Assembly (NCBI GenBank): GCA_963775315.1
Contig: CAVZIN010000012.1
Span: forward strand, 186,001-250,000
DNA length: 64,000 bases
Direction of reading: 5' to 3'
Source of the DNA: CAWGHZ01 sp963775315
GTDB taxonomy: Bacteria > Pseudomonadota > Alphaproteobacteria > MPNO01 > DASWLB01
The notes beneath the pieces are model-generated. The model ran no database searches. It saw nothing but the letters and a program-made list of their open reading frames with translations, and was not told where the DNA came from. Positions 53,540-63,033 of the stretch are shown piece by piece. A program made the position numbers and the translations under genes. The stretch's first letter is position 1, and each line of letters begins with the position of its first letter.

Positions 53540-56500
53540 ATGTCACGCTGGCAGTTCTGGATCGACCGGGGCGGCACGTTCACCGACGTGGTGGCGCGCG
53601 CGCCCGACGGCGAGATCACCACGCGGAAGCTCCTGTCCGAGAACCCCGAGCACTACGAGGATGCGGCGCTCGCCGGCATCCGCCAGGTGCTGGGGGTGGC
53701 GCCGGGCGCGCCTATTCCCGCCGACGCGATCGAGGCCGTGAAGATGGGCACGACCGTCGCGACAAACGCGCTCCTCGAGCGTAAGGGCGAGCGGACGGCG
53801 TTGGTCATCAACAAGGGGTTCGGTGACGCGCTGCGGATCGGCTACCAGAACCGGCCGCGCATCTTCGCCCGCAGGATCGAGCTGCCCGAGCTTCTCTACG
53901 AGCGGGCGATCGAGGTGCCCGGCCGCTTCACCGCCGAGGGCGCGGAGATCGAACCGCTCGACCTCGACACGGCACGAGCGGGACTCGCCCGCGCCCACGC
54001 CGACGGCATCCGCTCGGTCGCCATCGTGCTGATGCACGCTTGGCGCCATCATGCGCACGAGCGAGCGCTGGCGGCGCTTGCGCGCGATCTCGGCTTCACC
54101 CAGATCTCGGTGTCGCACGAGGCGAGCCCGCTGATGAAGCTCGTCGGGCGCGGCGACACCACCGTGGTCGACGCCTACCTCTCGCCCATCCTGCGGCGCT
54201 ATGTCGACCGCGTGGCCGGCGCGCTGGGCGGCGCGCGGCTGTTGTTCATGCAGTCCTCGGGAGGGCTGGTCGACGCGCGCCTGTTCCAGGGCAAGGACTC
54301 GATCCTGTCCGGCCCGGCCGGCGGCATCGTGGGTGCCGCCCGCACCGCGCAGACCGCCGGCTTCGACAAGGTGATCGGGTTCGACATGGGCGGCACCTCG
54401 ACCGACGTCGCCCATTACGACGGCGCGTACGAGCGCGCGTTCGAGACGCTGGTGGCGGGCGTGCGCATGCGCGCGCCGATGATGCGCATCCACACCGTGG
54501 CGGCCGGCGGCGGTTCGATTCTCGCCTTCGATGGCGCGCGCTACCGGGTGGGACCGGATTCGGCGGGCGCCAATCCCGGCCCGGCGAGCTATCGCCGCGG
54601 CGGGCCGCTCTGCGTCACCGATGCCAACGTCTGCGTCGGAAAAGTGCATGCGCGCTTTTTCCCACACGTGTTTGGCGCTAATGCGGAGGCGGCACTGGAT
54701 GAGGACACGGTCCGTGCGAAGTTCGCAGAACTCGCCGCCGACATCGCCCGCGCCACCGGCGATGCGCGTTCGCCGGTCGAGGTGGCCGACGGGTTCATCC
54801 GCATCGCCAACGAAAACATGGCGAATGCGATCAAGCAGATTTCGATCCAGCGCGGCCACGACGTCACCGAATACACGCTGAACTGCTTCGGCGGCGCCGG
54901 CGGCCAGCACGCCTGCGCGGTGGCCGACGCGCTCGGCATGACGCGCGTGCTGGTGCATCCCTTCGCGGGCGTGCTTTCGGCCTATGGCATGGGGCTCGCC
55001 GACCTCCGCACGCTGAACGCCCGCGCGATCGAGGCGAATTTGGACGAGGATTCGATTTCGGCGATGGAACGGGCGCTCGCAGAGATCGAGCGGACAGGGC
55101 GCGCAGAGATGGAGGGCCAGGGCGTCGCGCCCGAGCGCATATCGGCGCTCCGGCGGGCGCACGTGCGCTATGACGGGACGGACACGGCGCTGGTCGTGCC
55201 GTTCGGCGACGAAGCGGCCATCCGCGCCGCCTTCGAGGAGGCGCACCGGTCGCAGTTCGGCTTCGTCGACCCGGTGAAGCGTCTGGTGGCCGAGGCCGTC
55301 TCGGTCGAGGTGATCGGCGCGGCCGGCGCGGCCGAGGAGGTGGCGCACCCCGTCGATCCCCACGCGGCCCTTCCCGCGCCGCTCGACACCGTGGAGATGT
55401 ATTCCTGCGGCACGATGCACCGGGCGCGCGTCTTCGACCGCGCCGCCCTGCCGTTCGGCGCGCGGCTCGACGGGCCCGCCATCGTGATCGAGGCCAACGC
55501 GACGACGGTGGTCGAGCCCGGCTGGTCGGCCGAGGTGACGGCGCACGGCCACCTGCTTCTCGCGCGCACCGTGCCGCTGCCGGCGCGCACCGCGATCGGC
55601 ACCGGTGCCGATCCGGTGATGCTCGAGGTGTTCAACAACCTCTTCATGTCGATCGCCGAGCAGATGGGGGTCGTGCTCGAGAACACCTCGTCCTCGGTCA
55701 ACATCAAGGAGCGGCTGGATTTCTCCTGCGCGGTGTTCGACCGCAATGGCGCTTTGGTGGCGAACGCGCCGCACATCCCGGTCCATCTCGGCTCGATGGG
55801 CGAGAGCGTGAAGACCATTGCGCGGCTCCGCGCCGGCCAGATGCGCGCCGGCGACGTCTACATGCTGAACGCGCCCTATAACGGCGGCACGCATCTGCCC
55901 GACGTCACCGTCATCACCCCCGTATTCGACGAGGCAGGCGCCCGGATCCTGTTCTACGTCGCCTCGCGCGGCCATCATGCCGAGATCGGCGGCATCACGC
56001 CGGGCTCGGTGCCGCCGCATTCGCGCACCATCGACGAGGAAGGCATCCTCATCGACAATTTCCAGCTCGTCGCCGAGGGGCGCCTGCTGGAGGAGGAGAC
56101 GCGCAAGCTGTTCTGCGAGACGCGCTACCCGACGCGCAACTGGCGCAACAACCTCGCCGACCTGAAGGCCCAGATCGCCGCCAACGAGAAGGGGGTGCAG
56201 GAGCTCCGCCGCATGGTCGCGCATTTCGGGCTCGACGTGGTCGAGGCCTATATGCGCCACGTGCAGGACAATGCCGAGGAATCGGTCCGCCGCGTGCTGG
56301 ACAGGCTCAAGGACGGCGCGTTCGCCTACGAGATGGATTCGGGCGCGACCATCAAGGTCGCGATCACGGTCGACCGCGCCTCACGCAGCGCCACCGTCGA
56401 CTTCGCCGGCACCTCGCCCCAGCGTCCCGACAATTTCAACGCGCCGTCCGCCATCGCCCACGCCGCGGTGCTCTACGTGTTCCGCTGCCTGGTCGACGAC

Positions 56501-57160
56501 GACATCCCGCTCAACGCGGGCTGCCTCAAGCCGCTGAAGATCGTGATCCCCGAGGGCTCGATGCTCGCGCCGCGCTATCCGGCTGCGGTGGTGGCCGGCA
56601 ATGTCGAAACCTCGCAGGCCATCGTCGACACCTTGTTCGGCGCGCTCGGCATCGCCGGCGCGGCTCAGGGCACGATGAACAACTTCACCTTTGGCGACGC
56701 GACGCGCCAGTATTACGAGACCATCTGCGGCGGCGCCGGCGCGGGGCCCGAGTTCGACGGCGCCTCGGCCGTGCACACCCACATGACCAACACGCGCCTC
56801 ACCGACCCGGAGGTGCTGGAATGGCGCTTCCCCGTCATCCTCGAATCGTTCGGCATAAGGCGCGGCTCGGGCGGGTCGGGGGCGCATCGCGGTGGCGACG
56901 GGGTGGTGCGCCGCGTCCGCTTCCGCGAGCCCATGACGGCCTCGATCCTGTCGGGCCACCGGCGCGTCGCGCCCTACGGCCAAGCCGGCGGAGCGCCCGG
57001 CCAGATCGGGCGCAACGCGGTGGTCCGCGCCGACGGGCGCGTCGAGGAGCTCGGCGGCATCGCCTCGACCCAGATGGCGCTGGGCGACGTGTTCGTCATC
57101 GAGACGCCGGGCGGCGGCGGGTTCGGCGACGCGGCCGCGCGCAAGCAAGCGGCGGAATGA
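53540..57160 (+). CDS. 5-oxoprolinase, fused HyuA-HyuB
   Basis: A 1206-residue ATP-dependent hydantoinase/oxoprolinase. The HyuA half has the actin-like nucleotide site FWIDRGGTFTDVVARAPDG at the start, VKMGTTVATNALLERKGER, and VIGFDMGGTSTDVAHYDG. The HyuB half begins near residue 690: GADPVMLEVFNNLFMSIAEQMGVVLENTSSSVNIKERLDFSCAVFD, and ends FGDAAARKQAAE. It opens 5-oxoproline to glutamate with ATP, or related hydantoins. Length matches OPLAH-type fused proteins. GGGAGAACG precedes the ATG. A 26-bp hairpin follows the stop. Confidence 0.95.
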   Translation: MSRWQFWIDRGGTFTDVVARAPDGEITTRKLLSENPEHYEDAALAGIRQVLGVAPGAPIPADAIEAVKMGTTVATNALLERKGERTALVINKGFGDALRIGYQNRPRIFARRIELPELLYERAIEVPGRFTAEGAEIEPLDLDTARAGLARAHADGIRSVAIVLMHAWRHHAHERALAALARDLGFTQISVSHEASPLMKLVGRGDTTVVDAYLSPILRRYVDRVAGALGGARLLFMQSSGGLVDARLFQGKDSILSGPAGGIVGAARTAQTAGFDKVIGFDMGGTSTDVAHYDGAYERAFETLVAGVRMRAPMMRIHTVAAGGGSILAFDGARYRVGPDSAGANPGPASYRRGGPLCVTDANVCVGKVHARFFPHVFGANAEAALDEDTVRAKFAELAADIARATGDARSPVEVADGFIRIANENMANAIKQISIQRGHDVTEYTLNCFGGAGGQHACAVADALGMTRVLVHPFAGVLSAYGMGLADLRTLNARAIEANLDEDSISAMERALAEIERTGRAEMEGQGVAPERISALRRAHVRYDGTDTALVVPFGDEAAIRAAFEEAHRSQFGFVDPVKRLVAEAVSVEVIGAAGAAEEVAHPVDPHAALPAPLDTVEMYSCGTMHRARVFDRAALPFGARLDGPAIVIEANATTVVEPGWSAEVTAHGHLLLARTVPLPARTAIGTGADPVMLEVFNNLFMSIAEQMGVVLENTSSSVNIKERLDFSCAVFDRNGALVANAPHIPVHLGSMGESVKTIARLRAGQMRAGDVYMLNAPYNGGTHLPDVTVITPVFDEAGARILFYVASRGHHAEIGGITPGSVPPHSRTIDEEGILIDNFQLVAEGRLLEEETRKLFCETRYPTRNWRNNLADLKAQIAANEKGVQELRRMVAHFGLDVVEAYMRHVQDNAEESVRRVLDRLKDGAFAYEMDSGATIKVAITVDRASRSATVDFAGTSPQRPDNFNAPSAIAHAAVLYVFRCLVDDDIPLNAGCLKPLKIVIPEGSMLAPRYPAAVVAGNVETSQAIVDTLFGALGIAGAAQGTMNNFTFGDATRQYYETICGGAGAGPEFDGASAVHTHMTNTRLTDPEVLEWRFPVILESFGIRRGSGGSGAHRGGDGVVRRVRFREPMTASILSGHRRVAPYGQAGGAPGQIGRNAVVRADGRVEELGGIASTQMALGDVFVIETPGGGGFGDAAARKQAAE

Positions 57161-57165
57161 TTCTT

Positions 57166-57191
57166 CCTCTCCGCCCCCAGGGGCGGAGAGG
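57166..57191. repeat. Palindromic hairpin repeat, second copy
   Basis: Identical over 26 bp to the last hairpin of the element in lptE (4652-4677): a 12-bp stem around CA. It lies 5 bases after the oxoprolinase stop and 10 bases from the convergent LLM stop, so it probably also works as a terminator. Confidence 0.85.
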
Positions 57192-57200
57192 AATTCCTGC

Positions 57201-58289
57201 TCAGTACGGCTCGTAGTCGCGCAGCGCGGGAATGACCTGCTCGCCGAACAGGCGGATCGAGCGCATCAGATCGTCCTCGGCGAGATTGCCGAAATTGTAT
57301 TCGCCGAAGAACGTGTTGAACATGCCGTCGGTCGCGTAGGACTTGAGCTTCTCCGCCACCGTGTCGGGCGAGCCGATCAGGATCAGATCGTTCGACAGCA
57401 GGTAGTCGGGGTCCAGCAGGTTCCGCATGATCTCGGCCGCGCCCGGCTCGCCGCGCTTCACGAACAGATCGGCGTGGGCGAGCTGGTACTCGCGCCGCTC
57501 CGCCTCGGTGCCGACCTGCGGGAAGAAGCCGGCATAGGCGCGCCCGGCATGGGCGAGCGCGGTGTCGAGCGCCTTCTTGTCGGTCTTGTCGACGTAGACG
57601 ACGGTCGAATAGGCGATGTTCGGCTTCCGCTTCCAGCCGGCCTGTTTCCACTGATCGAGATAGACCCGGTATTTCGGCGCCGCCTCCTCGCGCGGATAGA
57701 CCAGGAAGTAGCCGGTGTTGATGCCGTTCTCGGCGCAGAATTTGAGCGTCGCCGTATCCCGCGTCTCGATCCACAGCGGCGGGTGCGGGCGCTGCGCCGG
57801 GTTCACGGCGAGCTTCACCCCCTCATAGTCGTGATATTCGCCGTGGAACGAGAATTTCGCCTCGTCGGTGTAGGCGGCGCGCAGGAAGCTCACGAATTCC
57901 AGCGTTCGGGCGCGCCGCGTCTCGTAATCGGCGCGGAACGGCGGGAAGTAGAAGGGCGTGATGCCGGGCACCAGCCCGACCTCGAGCCGACCCTCCAGCA
58001 TCTGGTCGGCCACCGCGATCTCCTCGACCAGCCGCAGCGGATCGTTCAGCGGCACGATGTGGCCCATGCCGCCGAGGCGAATCCGCTTCGTGCGGGCGCC
58101 GGCGCCGACGGCATAAAGGCTCGGCGCCGACATCCAGCTTTCGTCGGGGCGGAAATGGTGCTCGACGCAGAATCCGAAATCGAACCCCAGCTCGTCGCAG
58201 AGCGAAAGCTCGCGCCAGAGCTGCGCGTAGCGCTGGGCGGGGGTCATGCCGGGCTTGCCCCAGACATGGGCGAAATGGGCGAATTTCAC
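57201..58289 (-). CDS. LLM-class flavin-dependent oxidoreductase
   Basis: A 362-residue luciferase-like TIM barrel. Seen: WRELSLCDELGFDFGFCVEHHFRPDESWMSAPSLYAVGAGART, IRLGGMGHIVPLNDPLRLVEEIAVADQMLEGRLEVGLVPG, and a C-terminal LLSNDLILIGSPDTVAEKLKSYA. The EHH near residue 45 and the ADQML/RLEVGLVPG segment are the flavin- and substrate-site blocks of the family. GTG start at 58289. Convergent with the oxoprolinase. It oxidises an unknown small molecule with FMNH2 and oxygen. Confidence 0.92.
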   Translation of the reverse strand: MKFAHFAHVWGKPGMTPAQRYAQLWRELSLCDELGFDFGFCVEHHFRPDESWMSAPSLYAVGAGARTKRIRLGGMGHIVPLNDPLRLVEEIAVADQMLEGRLEVGLVPGITPFYFPPFRADYETRRARTLEFVSFLRAAYTDEAKFSFHGEYHDYEGVKLAVNPAQRPHPPLWIETRDTATLKFCAENGINTGYFLVYPREEAAPKYRVYLDQWKQAGWKRKPNIAYSTVVYVDKTDKKALDTALAHAGRAYAGFFPQVGTEAERREYQLAHADLFVKRGEPGAAEIMRNLLDPDYLLSNDLILIGSPDTVAEKLKSYATDGMFNTFFGEYNFGNLAEDDLMRSIRLFGEQVIPALRDYEPY

Positions 58290-58355
58290 GTGCGCGTCTC
58301 CTGATCCATCTTCCAGCGATGCAGTCTAGTGCAAGAAGCCACCCGGTCGGAACCT

Positions 58356-58384
58356 CCTCATCCTTCGACATCCTCAGGATGAGG
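58356..58384. repeat. Intergenic palindromic repeat
   Basis: CCTCATCCT and AGGATGAGG pair around an 11-base loop and are followed by a T-run. Palindromes of this kind (ending in AAGGATGAGG) are common between genes in several alphaproteobacteria. It sits in the 186-bp gap upstream of the DUF481 gene. Confidence 0.7.
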
Positions 58385-58475
58385 ATTTTTTGGCGGGCCT
58401 CACTCTGGGCCTGTCGAAGGGCGGGACCTCGGCAGCGCGCACGCCGGGCCGTCACATTCGCCAATCCGCCATGCG

Positions 58476-59576
58476 ATGCGCCGGGCCGATGACCCTCGCG
58501 GATTGCAATCCGGGGTTCGACCCGTATGGTGGGCCGCGGTGTTTCGGGGGGTGTTTCCATATCTTGCCGCGGCCGTCGTGTCGCTGGTGGCCGCTTCCGT
58601 GCCAATGGTCGGGGCGCACGCGGACGTGGTGCGGCTCGACAACGGCGACCGCATCACCGGCAAGCCGGTGCATTTCGAGAACGACAGACTGGTGTTCGAC
58701 CCGGCCTACGGGGCGCGCCTCAGCGTGGCGCGCGCCCATGTCGCCGCGCTCGCCACCAATGGGTTCGTGACGGTGCGCTTCGCGGACGGGCACGACGCGA
58801 CCGGGCAATTGCTGGTCACCGACCTCGCCCAGATGCGGCTCGCGGGAGCGGCGTCGGCGCCGTCCGAGTTCGGGCCGGCGCGCGTCGCCGCGATCTATCC
58901 CGGCAGGAAGGACCTCCGGCATCAGTTCGTGTGGACGGGCAATGTCGAGCTCGGCCTCACCCGCACGCGCGGCAATTCGGACGCCGATGAGATGCACCTG
59001 ACCGGCGAGGCGGAGGGGCGGTCCGACCTTCGCCGCATCACGGTTCGCGGCGAATACAACCGGAAGGTGGACCAGGGCGCGACGGCGGTCGACAACGCGC
59101 TGATCGAGGGCAAGTACGACCGGTTCGTGTCGAAGAAGCTCTATTTCTACACCAACGCCAGCGCGATGCGGGACCGGCTGGCCGGCGTCGATTTGCGCGC
59201 GACGGTGGGCACCGGCGCCGGCTACCAGATCTTCGACTCGGCCGACACCAAGCTCTCGGTCGAGGCGGGGCCGAGCTACATCCAAGAGATCCTGAAGGGC
59301 GATGGCGCGCCGGACCAGATCGCGGCCCGCTGGGCGATCCGTTTCAGCCAGACGGTGGTGCCCGACCTCGCCCGCCTGTTCCATATCCAGGAGGGGTATA
59401 TCGACGCAAGGGATACCGGCAACCTGCTGCTGCGCACCCGCACCGGGTTCCGCTTTCCGATGGCGCACGGGCTGCACGCGACGGCGGAGCTCGATTTCGA
59501 CCTCGATACCCGGCCCGCGCCCGGCAAGGACGAGACCGATCGCACCTATCTCCTGACCGTCGGCTACGGCTGGTAG
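58476..59576 (+). CDS. DUF481 (YdiY-like) outer-membrane-type protein
   Basis: A 366-residue exported protein. The signal is PYLAAAVVSLVAASVPMVGAHA, preceded by about 28 residues from ATG 58476; a GTG at 58539 would give a shorter signal. A small N-terminal domain reads DVVRLDNGDRITGKPVHFEND. From about residue 150 the DUF481 beta-barrel follows: WTGNVELGLTRTRGNSDADEMHLTGEAEG, ending in aromatic LLTVGYGW, typical of an outer-membrane barrel terminus. Role unknown; salt-induced in some relatives. Confidence 0.9.
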   Translation: MRRADDPRGLQSGVRPVWWAAVFRGVFPYLAAAVVSLVAASVPMVGAHADVVRLDNGDRITGKPVHFENDRLVFDPAYGARLSVARAHVAALATNGFVTVRFADGHDATGQLLVTDLAQMRLAGAASAPSEFGPARVAAIYPGRKDLRHQFVWTGNVELGLTRTRGNSDADEMHLTGEAEGRSDLRRITVRGEYNRKVDQGATAVDNALIEGKYDRFVSKKLYFYTNASAMRDRLAGVDLRATVGTGAGYQIFDSADTKLSVEAGPSYIQEILKGDGAPDQIAARWAIRFSQTVVPDLARLFHIQEGYIDARDTGNLLLRTRTGFRFPMAHGLHATAELDFDLDTRPAPGKDETDRTYLLTVGYGW

Positions 59577-59665
59577 CCGCCAGATCGCCGTTGCCTTGGC
59601 GCGGGCAATGGTGGAAACATGGGACAACGTTCCGGGGGGGCCGGGGCGTCTGCCCGAAACACGCC

Positions 59666-60283
59666 ATGCGTCTCGCCGCCGTCCGCCCGCTTCTCGCCGC
59701 CTGCACGCTGCTGCTGGCGCTATCGCCGCTGGGCGCTATCGCCGCGCCGCCCGGTGCCGCCTCGGCGTTCATCAAGCGGCTGGGCAACGAGGCGATCTCC
59801 GTCCTGCAGGCGCCCGGAACCACGCTCGAACAGCGCGAGGCGCGGTTCCGCGGGCTCCTGGCCCAGGGCTTCGACATGCCGTTCATCGGCCGGTTCGTGC
59901 TCGGCCGCTACTGGCGCAGCGCGACGCCGGAACAGCAGAGCGAATACCTCCAGGTCTTCACCGAATACGTGCTGCAAGTCTATTCGGCCCGGCTCGGCGG
60001 CTATGCCGGCGAGACGCTGAGCGTCGTCAACGAGCGGCCGGCGGGGACGAAGGACGTGGTGGTCAATACAAGGATCGAACGCCCGTCCGGCCCGCCGGTC
60101 GAGGCCGCCTGGCGGGTGCGCATGGTCGAGGGGCCGCCGCGCATCATCGACGTCGCCCTCGCGGGCGTGTCGATGGCGGTGACCCAGCGCGACGAGTTCG
60201 CCTCGGTGGTGCAGCGCCAGCGGGTGAACGGGCTGATCGAGATGCTGCGCATGCGCACCGACAAGATGCCGGCGGCGCACTAG
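59666..60283 (+). CDS. mlaC: MlaC-family phospholipid-binding periplasmic protein
   Basis: A 205-residue exported protein. Signal: MRLAAVRPLLAACTLLLALSPLGAIA. The MlaC domain has FIKRLGNEAISVLQAPG, RFRGLLAQGFDMPFIGRFVLGRYWRSATPEQQSEYLQVFTEYVLQVYSARLGGY, and IIDVALAGVSMAVTQRDEFASVV. It shuttles phospholipids between the outer-membrane MlaA and the inner-membrane MlaFEDB. Here it is 9 bp from a Sel1 gene, which in turn overlaps mlaA; the MlaFEDB genes are not in the window. Confidence 0.94.
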   Translation: MRLAAVRPLLAACTLLLALSPLGAIAAPPGAASAFIKRLGNEAISVLQAPGTTLEQREARFRGLLAQGFDMPFIGRFVLGRYWRSATPEQQSEYLQVFTEYVLQVYSARLGGYAGETLSVVNERPAGTKDVVVNTRIERPSGPPVEAAWRVRMVEGPPRIIDVALAGVSMAVTQRDEFASVVQRQRVNGLIEMLRMRTDKMPAAH

Positions 60284-60292
60284 GAGGGGGCG

Positions 60293-61117
60293 ATGGCGCA
60301 AGGGGGACCGAGGGGTCTTGCGGCGGCGGGGCTGGTCCTTGTCCTCGCGATGGCGGTGCCGACGCCGGCGCGCGCCGATTTCGACGCGGGCTGGCGGGCC
60401 TACCAGAAGGGCGACTTCGCTACGGCGCGCACCGCGTGGCAGAAGCTCGCCAATTCGGGCGACGCGCGCGCGGAATATAACCTCGGCATCCTCTACGACC
60501 AGGGCAAGGGCGTCGCGCACGACGCGGCCAAGGCCGTGGCGCTGTGGCGCAAGGCGGCGGCGCAGGGCTTCGCGGCGGCCGAGCACAACCTCGCCACCAG
60601 CCTGATCGGCGGCGACGGAGTGGCGCAGGACTACGGCCAGGCGGTCGAGTGGCTGCAGAAGGCGGCGGACCGGGGGCTCGCCCGGTCGCAATACACGCTG
60701 GGCAAGATGTACGCGTTCGGGCTCGGCGTCGCGCACGACGACCGCGCCGCCCTCGACTGGATCACCAAGGCCGCGCTCGGGGGCGACGTCCGCGCCGCCT
60801 ACAATCTCGGCAAGATGTATCGCGACGGGCGCGGCACGGCGCAGAACATGGAGGAGGCCGCGAACTGGTTCCGCCGCGCGGCCGAGGCGGGCTACGCCCA
60901 GGCGCAGATGGCGCTGGCGGTCCGCTACGCCGAGGGGCAGGGGGTCGCGCGCGACATGGTCCAGGCGCTCGGTTGGGCGATTCTCGCCGCCCGCGGCGGG
61001 CTCGAACGCGCGGCGAAGGAGAAGGCGGCGCTCGCCGCGAAGATGACGTCCGACGCCGTCGCCAAGGCCGAGGCGATGGCCAAGGGCTGGCGCCCCGCCG
61101 CCACCGCCGCGAAATGA
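60293..61117 (+). CDS. Exported Sel1-repeat protein
   Basis: A 274-residue protein. A signal peptide (GLAAAGLVLVLAMAVPTPARA) is followed by about six Sel1-type helical repeats of roughly 36 residues, e.g. ARAEYNLGILYDQGKGVAHDAAKAVALWRKAA and AAYNLGKMYRDGRGTAQNMEEAANWFRRAAEAG. Such solenoids mediate protein-protein contacts in the periplasm. GGAGGGGG precedes the ATG. Its stop overlaps the mlaA start (ATGA), which links it to the Mla lipid-transport pair; a scaffold for MlaA or MlaC is an inference. Confidence 0.92.
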   Translation: MAQGGPRGLAAAGLVLVLAMAVPTPARADFDAGWRAYQKGDFATARTAWQKLANSGDARAEYNLGILYDQGKGVAHDAAKAVALWRKAAAQGFAAAEHNLATSLIGGDGVAQDYGQAVEWLQKAADRGLARSQYTLGKMYAFGLGVAHDDRAALDWITKAALGGDVRAAYNLGKMYRDGRGTAQNMEEAANWFRRAAEAGYAQAQMALAVRYAEGQGVARDMVQALGWAILAARGGLERAAKEKAALAAKMTSDAVAKAEAMAKGWRPAATAAK

Positions 61118-62232
61118 TCGAGACGCGCCGCACCGCGCTCGCATCCGTCGCTCTGGTGCTCGCCGTGGCGCTCGGGGCGGCTGTGCCGGCACGGGCCGCG
61201 CTTCCCTCCGATGCCGCCGCCGCGATCGCCGCCGCCGCGCGGGACGGGCAGGAGGCCGCCCGCGTCGCCGCCGCGCGCTCCGCCCAGGCCGACGATCCCG
61301 CCCTCGCCCGCATGATGGCGGGCGACGCGCGGGTCCAGGCGCTGAACGCCATGGACGCGGCCGTGGTCACGGCGATCGCCGCGCACCCCGCCCAGTCGGC
61401 CGAGATCGTCGCGGCGGCCGGGCGCGCTGCCCCCGACATCGCCCCCGAGATCGCGCGCGACGCCGCCGTCGCCTTCCCCTACCTCGCCACCACGCCGCCC
61501 CCGCCACCCCGAGCGGCAGGCGCGGCGCCGACCCCTTCGGCGGCGACGGGCGGCGGCGGCACGCTGCCGGAAGAGATCGACGACCCGCTGGAGGACGTCA
61601 ACCGCGCGATCTTCGCGGTCAACGACGTGTTCGACCGGTTCCTGCTGCGCCCGGTCGCGTGGGTGTATGGCGAGGTGATGCCGGCGCCGCTCAAGACCGC
61701 GGTGAATAACGGGTTCCACAACCTCCGCGCGCCGGAGCGCTTCGCCAACGACCTGCTGCAGCTCGATTTCGAGGGCGCGATGACGACGTTCGCGCGCTTC
61801 GCCGTCAACTCGACGGTCGGGGCGGGCGGACTGTTCGACGTCGCGACCCGCATGGGGCTTGACGGCCACCCGGCCGATTTCGGCCAGACCCTCTACCATT
61901 ACGGCATCGGCGCCGGGCCCTACATCGTCGTGCCGCTGCTCGGCCCCTCCACCGTGCGCGACGGGGTCGGCACCATCACGGACGCGTTCTTCCACCCGTT
62001 CACCTACATCCTCGACACCACGACCAATGCCGAGCTGCTGGCCGGGCGGGTCGTCGTCACGCGCGAGACGCTGATCGAGCCGCTCGACAAGCTGCGCGCC
62101 GGCTCGGTCGACTACTACGCGGCGCTGCGCAGCGCCTATTACCAGGACCGCGCGATCGCTCTGCGCAAGGGCGCGTCCGCCGTGCCCGCCGCCCAGAAGA
62201 AGCTCGACACCGAGTTCGAGAACGCCGAGTAA
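61114..62232 (+). CDS. mlaA: MlaA (VacJ) with an N-terminal Ala-rich extension
   Basis: A 372-residue protein. A signal peptide (VALVLAVALGAAVPARA, no lipobox) leads into an extra region at 30-150: an Ala-rich helical part (AARDGQEAARVAAARSAQ) and a Pro/Gly linker. The MlaA domain starts near 155: EEIDDPLEDVNRAIFAVNDVFDRFLLRPVAWVY, FHNLRAPERFANDLLQLDFEGA, FARFAVNSTVGAGGLFDVA, and GPYIVVPLLGPSTVRDGVG. Classical MlaA is a lipoprotein of about 250 residues, so both the missing lipobox and the extension are unusual. It removes phospholipid from the outer leaflet with MlaC. Confidence 0.93.
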   Translation: MIETRRTALASVALVLAVALGAAVPARAALPSDAAAAIAAAARDGQEAARVAAARSAQADDPALARMMAGDARVQALNAMDAAVVTAIAAHPAQSAEIVAAAGRAAPDIAPEIARDAAVAFPYLATTPPPPPRAAGAAPTPSAATGGGGTLPEEIDDPLEDVNRAIFAVNDVFDRFLLRPVAWVYGEVMPAPLKTAVNNGFHNLRAPERFANDLLQLDFEGAMTTFARFAVNSTVGAGGLFDVATRMGLDGHPADFGQTLYHYGIGAGPYIVVPLLGPSTVRDGVGTITDAFFHPFTYILDTTTNAELLAGRVVVTRETLIEPLDKLRAGSVDYYAALRSAYYQDRAIALRKGASAVPAAQKKLDTEFENAE

Positions 62233-62283
62233 CCGGCTCCGCACCCCCTGGCCTCACGGTGCGCGCTGCCCCATATTGGCGCG

Positions 62284-63033
62284 ATGCGCGCGGCGATCGA
62301 GGCGAAGGGGCTGACCAAAAGGTTCGGCACGGTGACGGCCGTGGACGGGCTGGACTTCGCCGTGCCCGCGGGCGAGATCGTGGCGCTGCTCGGCGGGAAC
62401 GGCGCGGGCAAGACCACCACGATCGCGATGATCCTCGGGCTCCTGCTGCCGAGTTCGGGCGAGATCACGGTCCTCGGCGAGGACATGCTGCGCCACCGCC
62501 ACCGGGCGCTGCCGCGCCTCAACTTCTCTTCGCCCTATGTCGACCTGCCCAAGCGGCTGACCGCGCGCGAGAATCTCGCGGTCTACGCCGAACTGTACGG
62601 GCTCCGTGGCGTGCGGAAGCGCATCCTCGGCATCGCCGAGGAGCTCGACATCGTCGAGTTCCTCGACCGGCCGGTCGGCCAGCTCTCGGCCGGCCAGCGC
62701 ACCCGCGTCGCGCTCGCCAAGTCGCTGCTCAACGCGCCCGAGTTGCTGCTGCTCGACGAGCCGACCGCCTCGCTCGATCCCGACACGGCCGACTGGGTGC
62801 GCGCCTATCTCGCCGATTACGGCCGGCGCGCCGGCGCGACGCTGCTTCTCGCCTCGCACAACATGGTCGAGGTCGAGCGCATGTGCGGCCACGCCATCAT
62901 GATGAAGCGCGGGCGCATCGTCGACCAGGGCGCACCGGCCGCGCTGGTCGCCAAGTTCGGCCGCCACAGCCTTGAGGAGGTGTTCCTCGACATTGCGCGC
63001 GGCGAGGGCCGCGTGCCGGAGGCTGCGCAATGA
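62284..63033 (+). CDS. ABC transporter ATP-binding protein
   Basis: A 249-residue ABC ATPase. Walker A is GGNGAGKT at 37-44, the Q-loop region follows, the signature is QLSAGQRTRVALAKSLL, Walker B is LLLLDEPTASLDPDT, and the H-loop histidine lies in LLLASHNMVEVERM. It is coupled to the ABC-2 permease by an ATGA overlap. The pair resembles small exporters of polyketides, lipids or sugars (NodI/NodJ-like), but the substrate cannot be told. Confidence 0.94.
   Translation: MRAAIEAKGLTKRFGTVTAVDGLDFAVPAGEIVALLGGNGAGKTTTIAMILGLLLPSSGEITVLGEDMLRHRHRALPRLNFSSPYVDLPKRLTARENLAVYAELYGLRGVRKRILGIAEELDIVEFLDRPVGQLSAGQRTRVALAKSLLNAPELLLLDEPTASLDPDTADWVRAYLADYGRRAGATLLLASHNMVEVERMCGHAIMMKRGRIVDQGAPAALVAKFGRHSLEEVFLDIARGEGRVPEAAQ

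Noticed and set aside
53543..56260. A 905-codon minus-strand frame within the oxoprolinase gene
   Set aside because: The plus strand encodes a complete oxoprolinase; the antisense product is His/Arg/Gly-rich with no domain.
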